From Telopea speciosissima (lineage: Eukaryota > Streptophyta > Magnoliopsida > Proteales > Proteaceae): DNA of 64,000 nt. The stretch lies in the NCBI RefSeq assembly GCF_018873765.1, contig NC_057921.1, positions 65,647,557 through 65,711,556 of the forward strand, given 5' to 3'. Of the stretch, positions 23,101 to 35,110 are shown in pieces. The first letter of the stretch is position 1. Every line of letters starts with the position of its first letter. The position numbers and the translations under genes were made by a program. Under the pieces are notes generated by a model. The model was not told the origin of the DNA. It searched no databases and saw only the letters and a list, made by a program, of their open reading frames with translations.

Positions 23101-26100
23101 GTTAAGAGACCAAAATCTTGTAAGCGTTGAATTTTAAGCAAGATATGTTTTTCTTCTTTCAATAATAATCGGAACTGGATGATCAACTTTAACACCTATA
23201 AAAACCAGGGCAGCACACCTAAAAGCCTCTAGACAACCATTGATCTGTGGGTGACCGTTTAAGGTCCTCAATGCAGGTACCAGGGCAACCATGCAGGGAA
23301 ACTAGCTACATTAAGCACGAACTTTTGTAAGCTAAGCATTACTATTTGCAGCAGATCAATTCCAATTACTTGTGGTTACCTCAGCTGTAGAGGGAGGAAG
23401 CACTTTTAATCCCAGATTCTTCTCCAGAATAGAGCTTGTAAAACCTGGGGGTACAAGTGGTCTGGTGGCAGGAGTTTGTGTGGGAAAAGAAAACCTGGCA
23501 GAATCATTTTCCGAGACCAATGTTAGAACAGAGGCCTGTGATGCAATGTCTTTATTAGGAAGCTGCTTTTCATCTTCAGAACCCTCCAACAATGAAGTAA
23601 TATCTGTGCCAAAATTTTCTTTCTGCTTGTCTGAAACCTGTTTCTGCTTCTCTTGAAATGCTTTTTGTTGTTCCTTCCTCATCAACTCAAACGAAGCTGA
23701 TTCACCAAAAGTTATGAATGTTACTTTAGGATCCCCCATTTAGTTCCAAAAACTCTACCGGCTTCATACACATACACATGCATTGCGCACACAAAAACAA
23801 ACATAAAAGACTTGCAAAACCAGTTTGACAGCTAAGTTGGGGCCAACACCAGGCAATTGGAAGAAGAAAAAATACCTCTTCTCTTTCTTTCCTCCTCTGC
23901 TCTATCCTGACTTGAGCATTCAGTTGAACCAAATGTTTCATCATTAATCAAGTCAGTAGCATTCCTTCTTAAATGAGGTACTGCCTGGAAAGACAAGAAA
24001 AATGAATGAACATAATATCGTGGCAAAATTTAATAGTTTTCAGAAATAAGCAGATGGATTTTATTCTTTCTAGTTATCATCTATATTTTCTGCTCCACTA
24101 ATAAGCAGAGTCAAGCATCATTCAAACGAACTAAACAGTCAATTCTCTAAACCAATAAGTAGAACTAGTAAATAGGGTTAAGAGGAGCAAGAGATAAGAG
24201 GAGCAAAGAAAACCTTATAAGGGCGTGGGGGTTGATATGGTTCGTTACTAGGGCGAGGGGGTTGATATGGTTCGTTACTCCTACTGAGTTGATAATGACC
24301 ATTCCCTTGAAACTTTGGAGCAGAAACCCCTGCTGTATATCCAGGTGGTCTTAGAAAGGCACCAGCCGCACCACTTCCGAGAAGCCCATCTTGCTCTGAA
24401 TTTTGCCATGAACGTCGAGATTGGTTGCCAGAACGTCTTCCAGAATCTGCATAACAGAACATAACATTGAATAGACCACAGGGTCCGCCCAATTCCTATC
24501 TTTCAGTTTGCAGTCATATAGATAAACCACAATCTAGAAATTTTTCAGCAGGATACAATTAAATAATATATTTCATTATGGTAGCATTCACACTACAAGA
24601 CTAACAAACCAAGACAGCTTTTAAATACATAAAAAGCTGACCTTGGAGAGTCCTTTGACATGAAGTCATAAATATTTGCACATCAATAAGTGGATAGTCC
24701 ACCTTTGATATTCATAACCTAATTGTTTTGAAGAAAAATACATGGAGACGAAAGAAGATCCAAGAATATAGTAGAAGCAAATAGAGACAAGATTTTACCT
24801 AGGATTCTCCTATGCTTTCTAAAAGGAGAGAGAGAGAGAGAGAAGTAGCCAACATCTATTTATTAAATGCTAAATCTGTTTGTAACCGAGTTTGTTACAA
24901 CAAATATTGTAACCTCTCTTCTCAAACCCTATCATCACATTGTACACATTCTAAAACTGGGGACAGTTAAGCGTAATTTCACATTAGATTTAAGGGACCA
25001 CCCAAAATTTAGCAGGAGTATGTTGGTAAATTGAAATTGCATTGAAATAAAAAGATCCCTTCTCCTTCCTCATCTACAACCCCAATCTCCTGAGCACCAC
25101 TGCAAGTATCGGCCCAGGAACCACTGCAACTGGTCGATTTCCAAAGAAAATCCCAAGAACTATAGCTATCACCTTAATCCCCATAGATATGGAATCCTAG
25201 ATTGTTATTAAATTCAAAGTACACTCTAAGGCCAAGCTTAACCAAAACACACACACACCAAATCCAATAAATATGTTGTTGTGTGGAGGGATCATAACAA
25301 GGAACTAAAACCTATGTGTTCAGGGCACAAATTGGGGTCAAAACCAATGTACACCATATTATCAAAGGAACTGCATTAGTTGCTATGATTCTTAGGTGTG
25401 GGTATGGGTGTGGGTGTAAGTCAAACACGAACATAGAGTGTTAGGCTCAACAACTCCCAAAATATAGGATTGGTGTTCTGGTAGAATATATAATTTAAGT
25501 ATTTTAATAATATTAGTTGTTAGACGAATCAAATTAAATACAAAATTTGCCGGAATAAATAATTTAAGTATTTTAATGATATCACTTGTTAGATGAATCA
25601 AATTAAATATAAAATTAACTAGTTTAAAAAAAATTAACATATATTATGAATTTTATTACTAGAACCAAAAATTCAAATATAGGGCTTGATGATCAGGGTC
25701 CATACCTTTGGTTGTGGACCCTTGGTAATGTAATTCTAGATTGGTAGGAGACCGACTAGAAGCCAATAACCAGGATCTGTTATGAACAGGGTAGTTCAAA
25801 TTGGTCAAAATAGGTGTTTTGGGTTAAATTAGGGTTAGGTTTTAATGGGACCTAGGGTTTGATGGTAGGGTTATGCTAAGTTGATGTAGGGGAGTCTTCC
25901 AGTGAAGGTCTCGTTAAGTTATAATGGTGTTAAGTATGTAAACTTGAATTGGCAGCAGGTTAGGTTTAGGTTTTTTGGGTTTTTGAAAAGGGTATAATGA
26001 GGGAATCTAGGGTTTAGGATGGTCACCTAGGGCTGATACCTGGATCGAGTTTCCCTTGTAGTGAGAGAAGAATTCGATCCACAAAAGGAGGGATTTTGTA

Positions 26101-29100
26101 GGCTGGTTTGGTCTGGGCAGAATTTAGGTATTGGGAAAATTGAAAACAAAAGGGGGAATTTAGGGTTTAGGTGTATGGAAGGTTAGAAGAAGAATGATAG
26201 GGGCTGGGGATGATTCAAACTTACTTTAGTTGCAGTATTTCTTTGGCAGCAGCTTGCTTGATTGCAAAACTTGAACTAAAACTGGAATGTTGCAGCAATG
26301 GAGAACAAAGAGAGCTTGAACGAACCACCCGGGCTTCCCACTGTAAGGTGTCGATTAGATCAAACACCAATCCCACCAACCTTGATCAAACATAAGACAA
26401 AAAACTTCAATGGAGAAGAAGAGCAGCAAAAAGCTTTTCATTAATATCAAATTTCGTGTCCAATACTTGCCCCCTTACAACCTTATATAAAAGACTCAAA
26501 AATAGACTCTTACACTAAAAAGGAAAGGCCTAACCCAATCCTTAATCTATTAGGTAACCTAAACTGACTAGGAAACTGATATACTGAAGGAAATAGACTC
26601 AAAACGTGGCTGGACTTATAGTCCTAATCCAGCCCAACTTAAATAGTCACATGACCACTAAACCAAGTCACATGATCACTTAAGTGATCACATGACCACT
26701 AATTACATAAAAATAAAACTAAGTAAGGAATCCCGTATGCAACTAAATTACCCATATTTTAGACCCATAAAAATGGCCTATTACATAGAAAACCCATGGG
26801 ATCAAAGGCCCAACATCTATATAACCCCAATCCTAGACTTATTCTTAAGCAAAGAAGCCTAGTTTGGTGATAAATCTGCATCACTTGGTCAACTACATAT
26901 AATATACATCCGTAAAGTGAAATTTTGACATACAAGCGTGAGAAACTGACAGCTCAATGGAGAGCCTAGCTCCTTCAAGACTAGAACTAGAATAGATCTA
27001 ATCCTATGCAGGATCAAATAGAAAACCCTTCAATAGACAAGAAATCATATGAGGGAACCAAGAGAACAATGGGAACTTAAATGAGGGAACAATTTCCTTG
27101 GTTGAAGTAACAAATAAAAAAAACCCACAAATTTGTAACCTGTTGAAGCAGCAATGATCATGATGTGGTAATCTTCAAGAAATCGATGTGACAATCAGTT
27201 GAAAGAAATCCCAGTAGCTTGTAGCACTCTTCAGATCAATTTGAACAAAATTAGCATTTGGATTCAAGAACCGATGGAAGGGGATGGGGGAATGGAATGG
27301 GCATCTCACCATAAGCCTCTCACTCATCCTATCTCAGGATTTCAACATTGCATAAGCAACTTTTCTGTTCATTCAAATTCATGTACAATGCTGGCCTCCC
27401 TTACAAACTTATATAGAAGACTCAAAAATAGACTTAGACACTAAAAAGGAAAGGCCTAACCCTATCCTTAACTAATAAGGTAACCTAAACTGACTAGGAA
27501 ACTGAAAGAATAATAAAGGAAATAGACTCAAAACAGGAATCTAACTAAACTAATGAAGTAAATCCCGTTTCCCTACTTTCTACACATATTTTAGGCTTAT
27601 TAAATTGGCCAATTACAAAACCCATAGGATCAAAAGCCCAACACCTACATAACCCAACCCAAAGCTTATTTTCAATAAAATAAGCCCTTTAGGTAACTTA
27701 TCTATATCAATTATCCCCTACTTGAAAAAAAAAAACTCTTCCACGAGTTTGATAGAGATGCTCCATCGAACCAACAAAAACCCACCACATCATCAAACCA
27801 GGCTGCCTCTCACAACAGTTGAATCTCACATACTGGACTGGTTTTGGGGCTTGTTCCTGCGGCTACACATGGAGCTCTGATCTACATCACTAGCACTAGG
27901 CCCAAGGGTATCAACAAAGAGGACTTACACGAGTCTTGAGTCTTGAAAGAGCTCTGAAACAAGTACATTCCCCTCTTCATTCTTCTTTGTCTTCTTTCAG
28001 GGAACCTCGTCGCCTCCTCCTCTTTATTCCTTAGCTTTTCTTCTCCACCCCCCCCCCCCAAACCTCCTTCCCTTAAGCAATCGGATGGCACACCCATGGC
28101 CGAGTCACATGCCCACCGCTGAATCCATGTCCACAGTTACGTATATGTGTTTCAGCCAGGCAACAACTGAATCTGGGTAACATACATTGATCCTACCAGA
28201 AACTTGGAAATGGTTCAACAATCCCTAGGAAAGGAATTAAAAGAGCAGAGCATATTAGAAGGAAACATGAAAAGCTTTTGCATTCACACTTGCAAGGTTG
28301 GTAAAATCTGTGCACGTCGAGGCACAGACTTGGATTCAGAACTCATCAACATAATATTTAATAAAAGGAATAATGTCACTAGGACACAGCTTGCAGATTC
28401 CCTGAAAAGAAGCAAGCTTAAAACCCTATGAAAAAACCAAAATATTTAGCTTCTTACTAGGTTGGCAAAGCATGGGTAATGATGACACAAAACTGGACAC
28501 CTTATCCAATGCATGTGGATTTATTTTTCCACTTGGACGTGGATCATGATCCAATCAAAGGAACAGATAGGGCTTACTCTATACAACATTAACAATTAGG
28601 TTAATCACAACCCACTAAGTGATGCAGAATTGGTACATCAATTAGGTTTCAAACCAGGTCCATACCCGGCCCCTATTTGGGATTATTTAATTCCAATTTC
28701 CCAGCCTATATTCTGCCCAAGGATAGCTATCGACCAGCTAGTTTGGAGATAATTGACAAGATCTTGTGGGTCCCATGGCTAGCTATTGTTAAAGACCAAT
28801 GCTATTGCGTGGAAGACTGTTAGATAGATTAGTCCTTGTTTCTAATTAGAGGATTAGGCAGTTATTTGATGTAATTAGAGTTAGAAATAATTTAGGATTT
28901 TTTCCTTTAATGCGGTAAAGACTAAAGAGGAGGTATCTACTCAGATTTGGTGGGCCCATGACAGCTTGCGTGGAGTACTTTGAATCCAAAAAGGTTGCTG
29001 CCTACATGGGGTTTTAGAGGTTTATTATTTTAGTTATTTTCTAGATAGGAATAGGAATTTTATTTTAATTTGATTTTTGTTTTGAGATATTTCTAGAAGA

Positions 29101-30984
29101 ACCTAGGATGTAATCGGTTTGATTTATAAATAAAGGAATAGGCTGATAACCAGCCAAGTGGAGTTTGAAAAAAAAAGGTTTTGGTTAAACCTTGCTATGC
29201 TGTGAGATGCAGTGGGGAAGGGTGAGATGCCTGTACTTGAGTGGGTGAGAGACCCGGGAGAGAGTAGGATACTCGATCCAACCCTATCCTTCTTCTCTAT
29301 TTTCTATTTTCTTCTTTGTTTCTATTTCAATCAATTTCATTGTGTGATCTGCTACAAGTTCTGCAATCAATTAAGGAATATATGCTACAATTTCATCAAT
29401 TGTTGGCCAGTTTTGAAGACCAAACCAGTATTAAACTTTGTTCAAGAAGATCCTGCCTGGGGCTAGGTCCTTCGTGATCCAGCTCTACATTACTAAGCTG
29501 ATAAGAACACCATGCCCAAAAAATATTTACTTATCATGCCACTTATGGTTGCCAATACCTAGAGAAAAAAAAAGTCACAGGGAGGGGGTTTGGGAAAGAC
29601 AGCCCATCACCCATCAAAATTCACACCTGATTATGGTAAGACAAAATAGAGTCAAACCCAACAATGAAAGAAAAGGTTCAAATCAAGAAACTAATGCGCC
29701 ATCAAAAGTGGAAGTTTTAAACAATTTTATAATTCCACAAACACAGGAACTCTTTCCTTGGCAACGGCAAGCAAATAGGTCAAGAAAACGAACACCCTTC
29801 CCACATGGTTCAAATGAACAGAAATGCAACAACATACACAAAGAAAAGGATCTTCAACAAGCATACACTTCAACCATCCTCAGTCATCCATACCAAAGTG
29901 CCCAAGGGTCACAAGTATCTCATTACACATTAGCTCTGGTTGATCACTGTGGTTAATGGCATTGAAAATGACAAACATTGGTCTAGAGTCCCACTGTCAA
30001 TTTTCCTTCCTCACTTGTGCTACTTCTGGATTGGTGGAACAAGCACTTGAGTTCCAAGTTAGGGTAAGAAGTTCTGGATTAGATTTCCATTTTTACAGTT
30101 AAGATTGTGGAAAATTGTTCTCCAGTAGATAGCCTGGTGTTGAATCATTCCATCACAACATCATGTGATAATGGAACAATCCACCATTTCTTATTCTTTG
30201 AAAAAAATAGAGTCCGAAAACATAGAGAATGAAGAGTAAACGAGTCATTAATTGACATATTCAAACAGAATATGAATACAACATAAACTTTAAGTCTTGA
30301 CTACCTGAATCCCGATCTGTCTGTGAGTCAACATCTTTATCATTTGAATCAGACGCCCATCTCCCCTGGCTTCCTCGTGAATAATTATTGGAATCACCCC
30401 GGGTGGGTGGCGAAGATCCATATTCACTACGTCTGAAACTCTGCAAAGATAAACTTCCAGCAATTCTCTGCCGCTCTGGTATGCTATAGAACAAATCCTC
30501 AAATTCACTGTTTAAAATGGAAACACCAGATTAATTTCCACAATTGCAGGATGAAGCATGGAAACAACAGTCAGAATGCTAAATGTGATCCCTATAAACA
30601 GGAGAGCAGTACTCAGTCCTAATAATAGTTTTCTTATTCATACTCTGCCTTAAAACACTTGACCATGGGAACATGATTTCCACACTAAAAAAATATAGCA
30701 CCAGCCTACCTTAGAATTGATCGGTCCAAACCACTTGGCAGATTTTTGCAAACATCCAACTCGCTCAAAGACAGAAGAAAATCTCTTGTATAAGAAATCC
30801 TGGATTTCCAAATACCATGGAGGGGGGAGGGGGGGGGGGGAGAGAGATCATCAAATGAACCACCAAACAAAATATAAAAACTAAAACAAGAAAAGCGATG
30901 GAAGAAGGTTCTTTACTTTTGAGATTTCGGTTCAGTTTCAATTGGCTGTGCTGGTGAGTACTGATAAATATTCTCTGAGCTCAT
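17158..30984 (-). CDS. CBE1: CBE1-family eIF4E-binding protein (4E-T-like)
   Basis: This gene encodes a plant homologue of Arabidopsis At4g01290 (CBE1, conserved binding of eIF4E 1), a cytoplasmic cap-complex partner. Ten coding exons, in transcript order, are 30984-30917, 30799-30710, 30507-30305, 24446-24214, 23984-23876, 23696-23380, 20954-20538, 19759-19672, 19508-17922 and 17321-17158. Every phase matches, and the sum is 1091 codons plus TAG; the Arabidopsis protein is slightly shorter. Exon 2 opens with ISYTRDFLLSLSELDVCKNL, a canonical eIF4E-binding motif (Y-x4-L-hydrophobic). Further family marks are SSPPTRGDSNNYSRG, SRRSWQNSEQDGLLGSG, EPYQPPRPYK, DRAEEERKRRASFELMRKEQ, ILEKLLGSAL, FAHWFLDEE and a His/Pro-rich C-terminal third ending in DMGFRYR. 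Introns are large; intron 3 spans 5.9 kb of repeats and intron 6 spans 2.4 kb. The start MSSENIYQY was chosen because it gives the short first exon typical of the family. Confidence 0.92.
17636..17732 (-). mobile_element. 5'-truncated Au-type SINE in a CBE1 intron
   Basis: On the minus strand this reads the Au 3' half: GTACATTATGACACTCTCC, a CAGTGGCGGGAGCCTCGTGC segment and the terminal ATGCCC plus T run. The tRNA-like head is missing. It lies inside the last CBE1 intron, in the sense direction of that gene. Confidence 0.75.
22032..22075. repeat. Short copy of the TTATCCCAACT repeat
   Basis: CCTTATCCCAACTAAATGGG and the following bases match the dispersed repeat described at 1555-1725. It lies in CBE1 intron 6. 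Confidence 0.35.
22857..22906. repeat. Perfect 25-bp tandem duplication
   Basis: Two perfect copies of a purine-rich 25-mer beginning GGGTGAAGGAGGGAGGGG lie head to tail in CBE1 intron 6. Confidence 0.85.
24221..24280 (-). repeat. In-frame 30-bp coding duplication in CBE1 exon 4
   Basis: Two copies of a 30-base unit, one base different, encode SNEPYQPPRP twice in a row, directly before the exon 4 donor. The Arabidopsis protein, as I remember it, has the unit once. Because the unit is ten codons long, the frame is kept. Confidence 0.85.
25489..25617. repeat. AT-rich tandem duplication, unit about 67 bp
   Basis: Two diverged copies share TAATTTAAGTATTTTAAT and GAATCAAATTAAATA with the same spacing. 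They lie in CBE1 intron 3. No function is suggested. Confidence 0.65.
26350..27790 (-). mobile_element. Old Ty3/Gypsy-like LTR element remnant
   Basis: Two related blocks (about 26370-26880 and 27350-27720) read on the minus strand like two diverged LTR pieces. Both carry TAGTCAGTTTAGGTTACCT, a TTTTTAGTGT word and a TATA-like TATATAAG/TTATATAAG signal. Next to the second block, at about 27715-27765, is a CTCGTGGAAGAGTT / TTCAAGTAGGGGA-type junction as found at the end of the Gypsy polyprotein region. Almost all internal sequence is gone and the element is clearly broken. The visible divergence between the two blocks suggests an old insertion. It sits in CBE1 intron 3 in the same orientation as the gene. 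Confidence 0.5.
28670..29440 (+). mobile_element. LTR-like repeat block, possibly a solo LTR
   Basis: The block has promoter-like sequence (TTTATAAATAAAGGAATAGG near 29125), a short purine-rich leader and pyrimidine-rich sequence as in plant LTRs, but no coding partner and no ends I can define. It is treated as a probable fossil of an LTR element; family unknown. Confidence 0.3.
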
Positions 30985-31785
30985 TGTTAGATACTTGGAA
31001 TAATGGAAAAATAAAAGGGATTTCTAACAATGAGGAACAACAGTTATCCCCCAAACGTTTCAGTGATAGAGGCCAGCATACGTTAAGCAGCACCTTAAAA
31101 TTCAAAATTTCAAATCCAACTATCTCCGCAAATGTTGCTATTCGAAACTGCAACTTACTAAAAGGTTCCAAGCTTGGATCATCAGCAACTTATTATAAGA
31201 CTTCCGTTCGGAGACCAAAAAAATGCCTGGTAGAAAGCATTAATTCCGATTACTGCATACGGTAATCCAACAGTTCCAGCAGAAGAACTCTCTGGTTTCT
31301 AATACCGTCTTCAACGATCATTTATGCAAATTCAACAGATACCAACCGCCACTGATATCTTTAAAAGAACGTATTGACAACTAACTTTATAAACTGGTGG
31401 GGAGCTGTTTTATTCTCCAACAAATAAACCTACAAATCTACAATCAGAACGATGACATACGAAGATGAAATACAAAGTGAGCTACCCCTCGCAAATCCAC
31501 CCAGGACAAGATTCTCCAAGATCAAACTCAAAGTTTAAAGGCAAAAGATATGATTGTTAGTATGTTGTCATCGTAAACAGTAGAAAATCGGAAACAGAAG
31601 AAGCTCGTAATCTCCACCGAGCAAAATATCATCGAAAAAATGCTAAAGGCATGAAGAACTGCCAAAGAAGCATAAGAATGAACAATTCTTGACCGTCTAC
31701 CTCCTATTCGTTGACTTCCTCGGTAGGGCAAAACATCTGAAAAGAAAAAAAAAAAAACAACAGGAGCGACTATGAACAGCTACCT

Positions 31786-31990
31786 GAATCAAGAGAGATA
31801 TGGCAAATCATTCACAGTATAACGGGGAGTTAGTGGAATTTATGGTTTCGATCTTGAAATTTCTTTCTCCTTTTCAAACCTTTTTCGACGGCAAAGCGAG
31901 AGAGAGAGAGAGAGCGCGAAGGGACGGTGAGACTGGTAGAAGCCCCTCCCAATACAGATGTTGCAGAAACAAAGAGAAGAAATGACGTTC
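31786..31990 (-). other. Putative non-coding 5' leader exon of CBE1
   Basis: On the minus strand a pyrimidine-rich segment with a CT run (31895-31917) ends at GATTCAG followed by GTAGCT, a plausible donor at 31785-31784, some 800 bases upstream of the CBE1 start codon. This is the usual layout of a 5' UTR intron in plants. The transcription start was not located; no clear TATA box is seen. Confidence 0.35.
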
Positions 31991-31999
31991 CCCACCTTC

Positions 32000-33930
32000 G
32001 AGAATGAGAGGTTAAACAAACGAAATTGCAAGTTACTCATCAAAATTACAAAGCGGGTTAAAGTTGTTTGGAAAAGAAGAAAGGAGAACCGGAACAGGGG
32101 AGAGCAACAATGTGGGCAGTAGAACTGTTTTGTGAATAAGGGTAGAGTAGTCATTTAAAGTGAAGAGGAGCGATATCATTGTCTAAGAAATGGGAATCGG
32201 ATCTATCGAAATATCGAATGGCCTATTAGGATCGGAATCTACCTTGAACGATCTTGATTTTGGAAGTTCCGACTGGTCGATTTTAGGGTTTTTCTAACCG
32301 GAACACTTGATTTTTCAGATATTAGATGCCAATTTTAATTGGAGGCATTGACCGACTCAATCTAGATTATCATTTGACAAGGTATAGTAGGGGTATTAAT
32401 CGGCCGGTTTGAATCGATTTTGGTGTGAGAATGATTGAATTGAAAACATGATCCAATAAAGGTGCATCAGTTTTGGTTCAGTTTTGATTATTAATTTATT
32501 ATCAGGTTATATTGTTTTCGACTTGGTTTGTTAAGTTCAGTTCAATGTCTTATTGGGTTCGATGTAATCTAATGTCACAAAATCTCAATCTGAAACAAGA
32601 TCCAACAAACTCAGCTCGAGTTTCATGGGTTCAGGGCTATGAAAAGCGGAAGTGTTGGAAATGCTTACTGCCAATGTGGAAAGGAATTTACCATTCCAAG
32701 CTAATGGGCCCAGAGGCCACAGGAGGAGGCATTGCATGATTCGTATATAGAAGAGTTACCTATAAAGAAGGAAGGTGTCAAGATGAAAGAGAATGTATGA
32801 GAAGGTGTATGATACCCATGGAATTAAAAAATCTCATCCAACAATCTCTTGCCCATATATTATACATAAAAAAGTTCTATGGTCTATCGATCAAAGAAGG
32901 AACAATGTGGTCTAGAGTTCAAGACCATGCTAATGGAACAAAGTCCACCATTTGTTGAACGAAATGGTCCAAACGACACTCCCATTTTGTTCTCTCCCTC
33001 TCATACCCCCCCCCCCAAATGGTCAAATCCCATGTCTGTCCATCCAGTGAATCCCCTTCCCATATTATACATATAAGATTAAGGCAAGAGATATCTATAT
33101 GTTCGCATAGTGTCTACACAAGTGTCTGGATCAATGGGTGAGCATGCCTGGGTATCTACCCAGGGGACAGAGACATCATCTAACAATGCATTGCGAGAGG
33201 ACATAGGAAACACCACCAAGTAGAGATCTTTATCTCATAAGATTACATATATAAGATTAGAGAGGGGCTTGCTATGAGGCTGGTGTGGTCCCTACACTAA
33301 CACCACAAGTTCTTAGACCAATGTCAAAGTCTAAACTATTTTTATTAAGTCAAATTCCAACCATTTAATTGCTTTAGGATAGGTGTTAAGGAGTAAGTAG
33401 TGAAGGGTATTTTAGACTTTCAATAAATAGGAGGACAAGTTATAATTAACCTAGATTTGGGGGGTTTTTTTTCTTCCTTTCTTAGCCTAAAGATGCATCT
33501 CAAAATGCAACTTGGATTAAAATATGTCTTTTTGAAAAAAGAAAAAGGGAAAGAAAAAAAGGAGGATACAGGCCTTTTACTTTTGTATCCTCTTGTTAAT
33601 TATTGGTCTGATCACTCTGATCCAGCGTGGACTTAGACCGAAAGAGAAATGCCTTTACCAATCAAAACCAAGACTGACAAGGGTGTTTTAGTAAATTACG
33701 TTAACAATCTTCCAATTTTAACCTGTCACGGGGCTCCACTTCTAGTGGATACTGTGCCCGGGATCCGAAACTCAAGCCTGGTTATTGATTACGTGTCACT
33801 TAGCAATTCGTTGAGGACGCTCTATCTGGTATTTAGGTTATTATCACGAACATTAGGGGCATTTTGCTTCACTTACTGAGTAAATGCTGTTTGAGGGACG
33901 GAAAGGAAGGGACAGAGCTATCCTCTTCCT
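32000..33930. other. Intergenic region upstream of CBE1
   Basis: No gene is supported. The first 150 bases may hold the CBE1 promoter. About 32180-32420 is GATC-rich repeat debris like that at 7850-8060. The rest contains only short open frames without recognisable products. Confidence 0.45.
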
Positions 33931-33933
33931 CTC

Positions 33934-34018
33934 ATGGCGTCTTCTGTGATTTTCTCATCTTCTTCTTCTTCATTCCACGCCAGATTCCCTATCGTCAAGT
34001 CTTCCTCTCAGACTAGAG
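33934..34018 (+). pseudogene. Orphan first exon with plastid-transit-like start
   Basis: An ATG at 33934 opens MASSVIFSSSSSSFHARFPI, a Ser-rich, acid-free N-terminus typical of chloroplast transit peptides. It follows a purine-rich leader and is the kind of sequence found at the start of nuclear plastid genes. After about 34020 the sequence changes into repeat-like DNA with a TACGTGGTTTGGCAA phrase common in LTR elements, and I find no continuation exon. It may be a first exon cut off by an insertion. Function unknown. Confidence 0.35.
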
Positions 34019-34019
34019 C

Positions 34020-35110
34020 ATGTCTACTAGACAATGCATCATCATTCTACAGCAAACATAGTCCAAGAATATGCAGGAGAAATAACAAATACACAATACA
34101 CCAAGTATACGTGGTTTGGCAACAAGCTGCATACATCCACGGAGGAATACCCGTAAGGGTTTTGTATTTCTCAAATACTCAACTTGAATTCGACTACTAC
34201 AATAGCCCAGGTGCTACAACACTTGCTTCTGATTCCGTAACAGCGAAATCTAGGGCTACAACCCCAATCCAATCAAGCCCCAACTTGATTGGTATTACAA
34301 TATGAATATAAAAAAATAAAAAATAAAAAAATCAATTACAAGTTTCTCCCAATAACATGAACAAACTAAGATTCTTTTAACATGAATCAAACCCTAGATA
34401 TAAAATAGGACTTGTGAAAACAAAAGATTACATCTCCTTAAGTAATCCCGTGACCAACCCACTGCTTGAAGCCTTCCTGATGTTGTGCACGTTCTCCAAT
34501 GTTTAAAGCAACATCTCAGATCGATCAATTAGAATATTTCATGCATAATACCTCTTTCTCTGCGTTTTTTGCCTCTGAAAGTGATTCCAATAGATAGCTC
34601 TCGAAAAAATACATCGATTCAAAAAAAAAATTCATCCCATTTGGACTCCAGATGACCAAGATACGGCCTTCCAATAAAAGATACTCCAAAACCAATAACC
34701 AAGAGCATAATCGTAGTTCAATAGATTCTTTGTGACAAACCGCATGAGACGAGGCAAATATTCTGTTTGCTGCCATCCGTTTGATGATATCATCTATGAC
34801 TTCAACATGATTTATAAAAGTGTGTTTTGCTTTTACTATGAGAATATGCCATAGAATATGCTTTTTGCATACATATGACAAGATTTCATTTTCCTTAAAA
34901 TAAAATCTCATGGATCCATCAATGTACATGCTCAACACTCAAACACTACTTGCATAACACCATTAAAAGGTTGATATAATGGAGCACCAATACACAAATG
35001 TTGGTGCATCCAACCAATAAAAGTGCTTGCGCCAACATCAAATTCGCCTTGGTCATTCTGTGTCCTCTAAACGGAATCTAGCCACTAGAATCCAAGCGAA
35101 CGGTCCAAAA
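34020..35110. mobile_element. LTR-element-like repeat block
   Basis: Phrases such as ATACACAATACACCAAGTAT followed by TACGTGGTTTGGCAAC and CATCCACGGAGGAATA are typical of plant Copia-type LTR regions. I see no capsid or polymerase coding sequence and cannot set the ends. Treated as a broken fossil. Confidence 0.35.

Larger units (their letters stand above)
24447..30304 (-). other. CBE1 intron 3, 5.9 kb, repeat-filled
   Basis: The third intron runs from the donor after GATTCAG (exon end 30305) to the acceptor before 24446. It contains a GA run (24823-24842), an AT-rich tandem pair (25489-25617), an LTR-element remnant (about 26350-27790) and an LTR-like stretch (about 28670-29440). I see no nested host gene; the open frames inside it show no family I know. 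Confidence 0.7.

Noticed and set aside
29438-29956. A 172-codon open frame in CBE1 intron 3
   Set aside because: Biased, repeat-like composition, no domain I know, and its position inside a large intron beside LTR debris argue against a gene.
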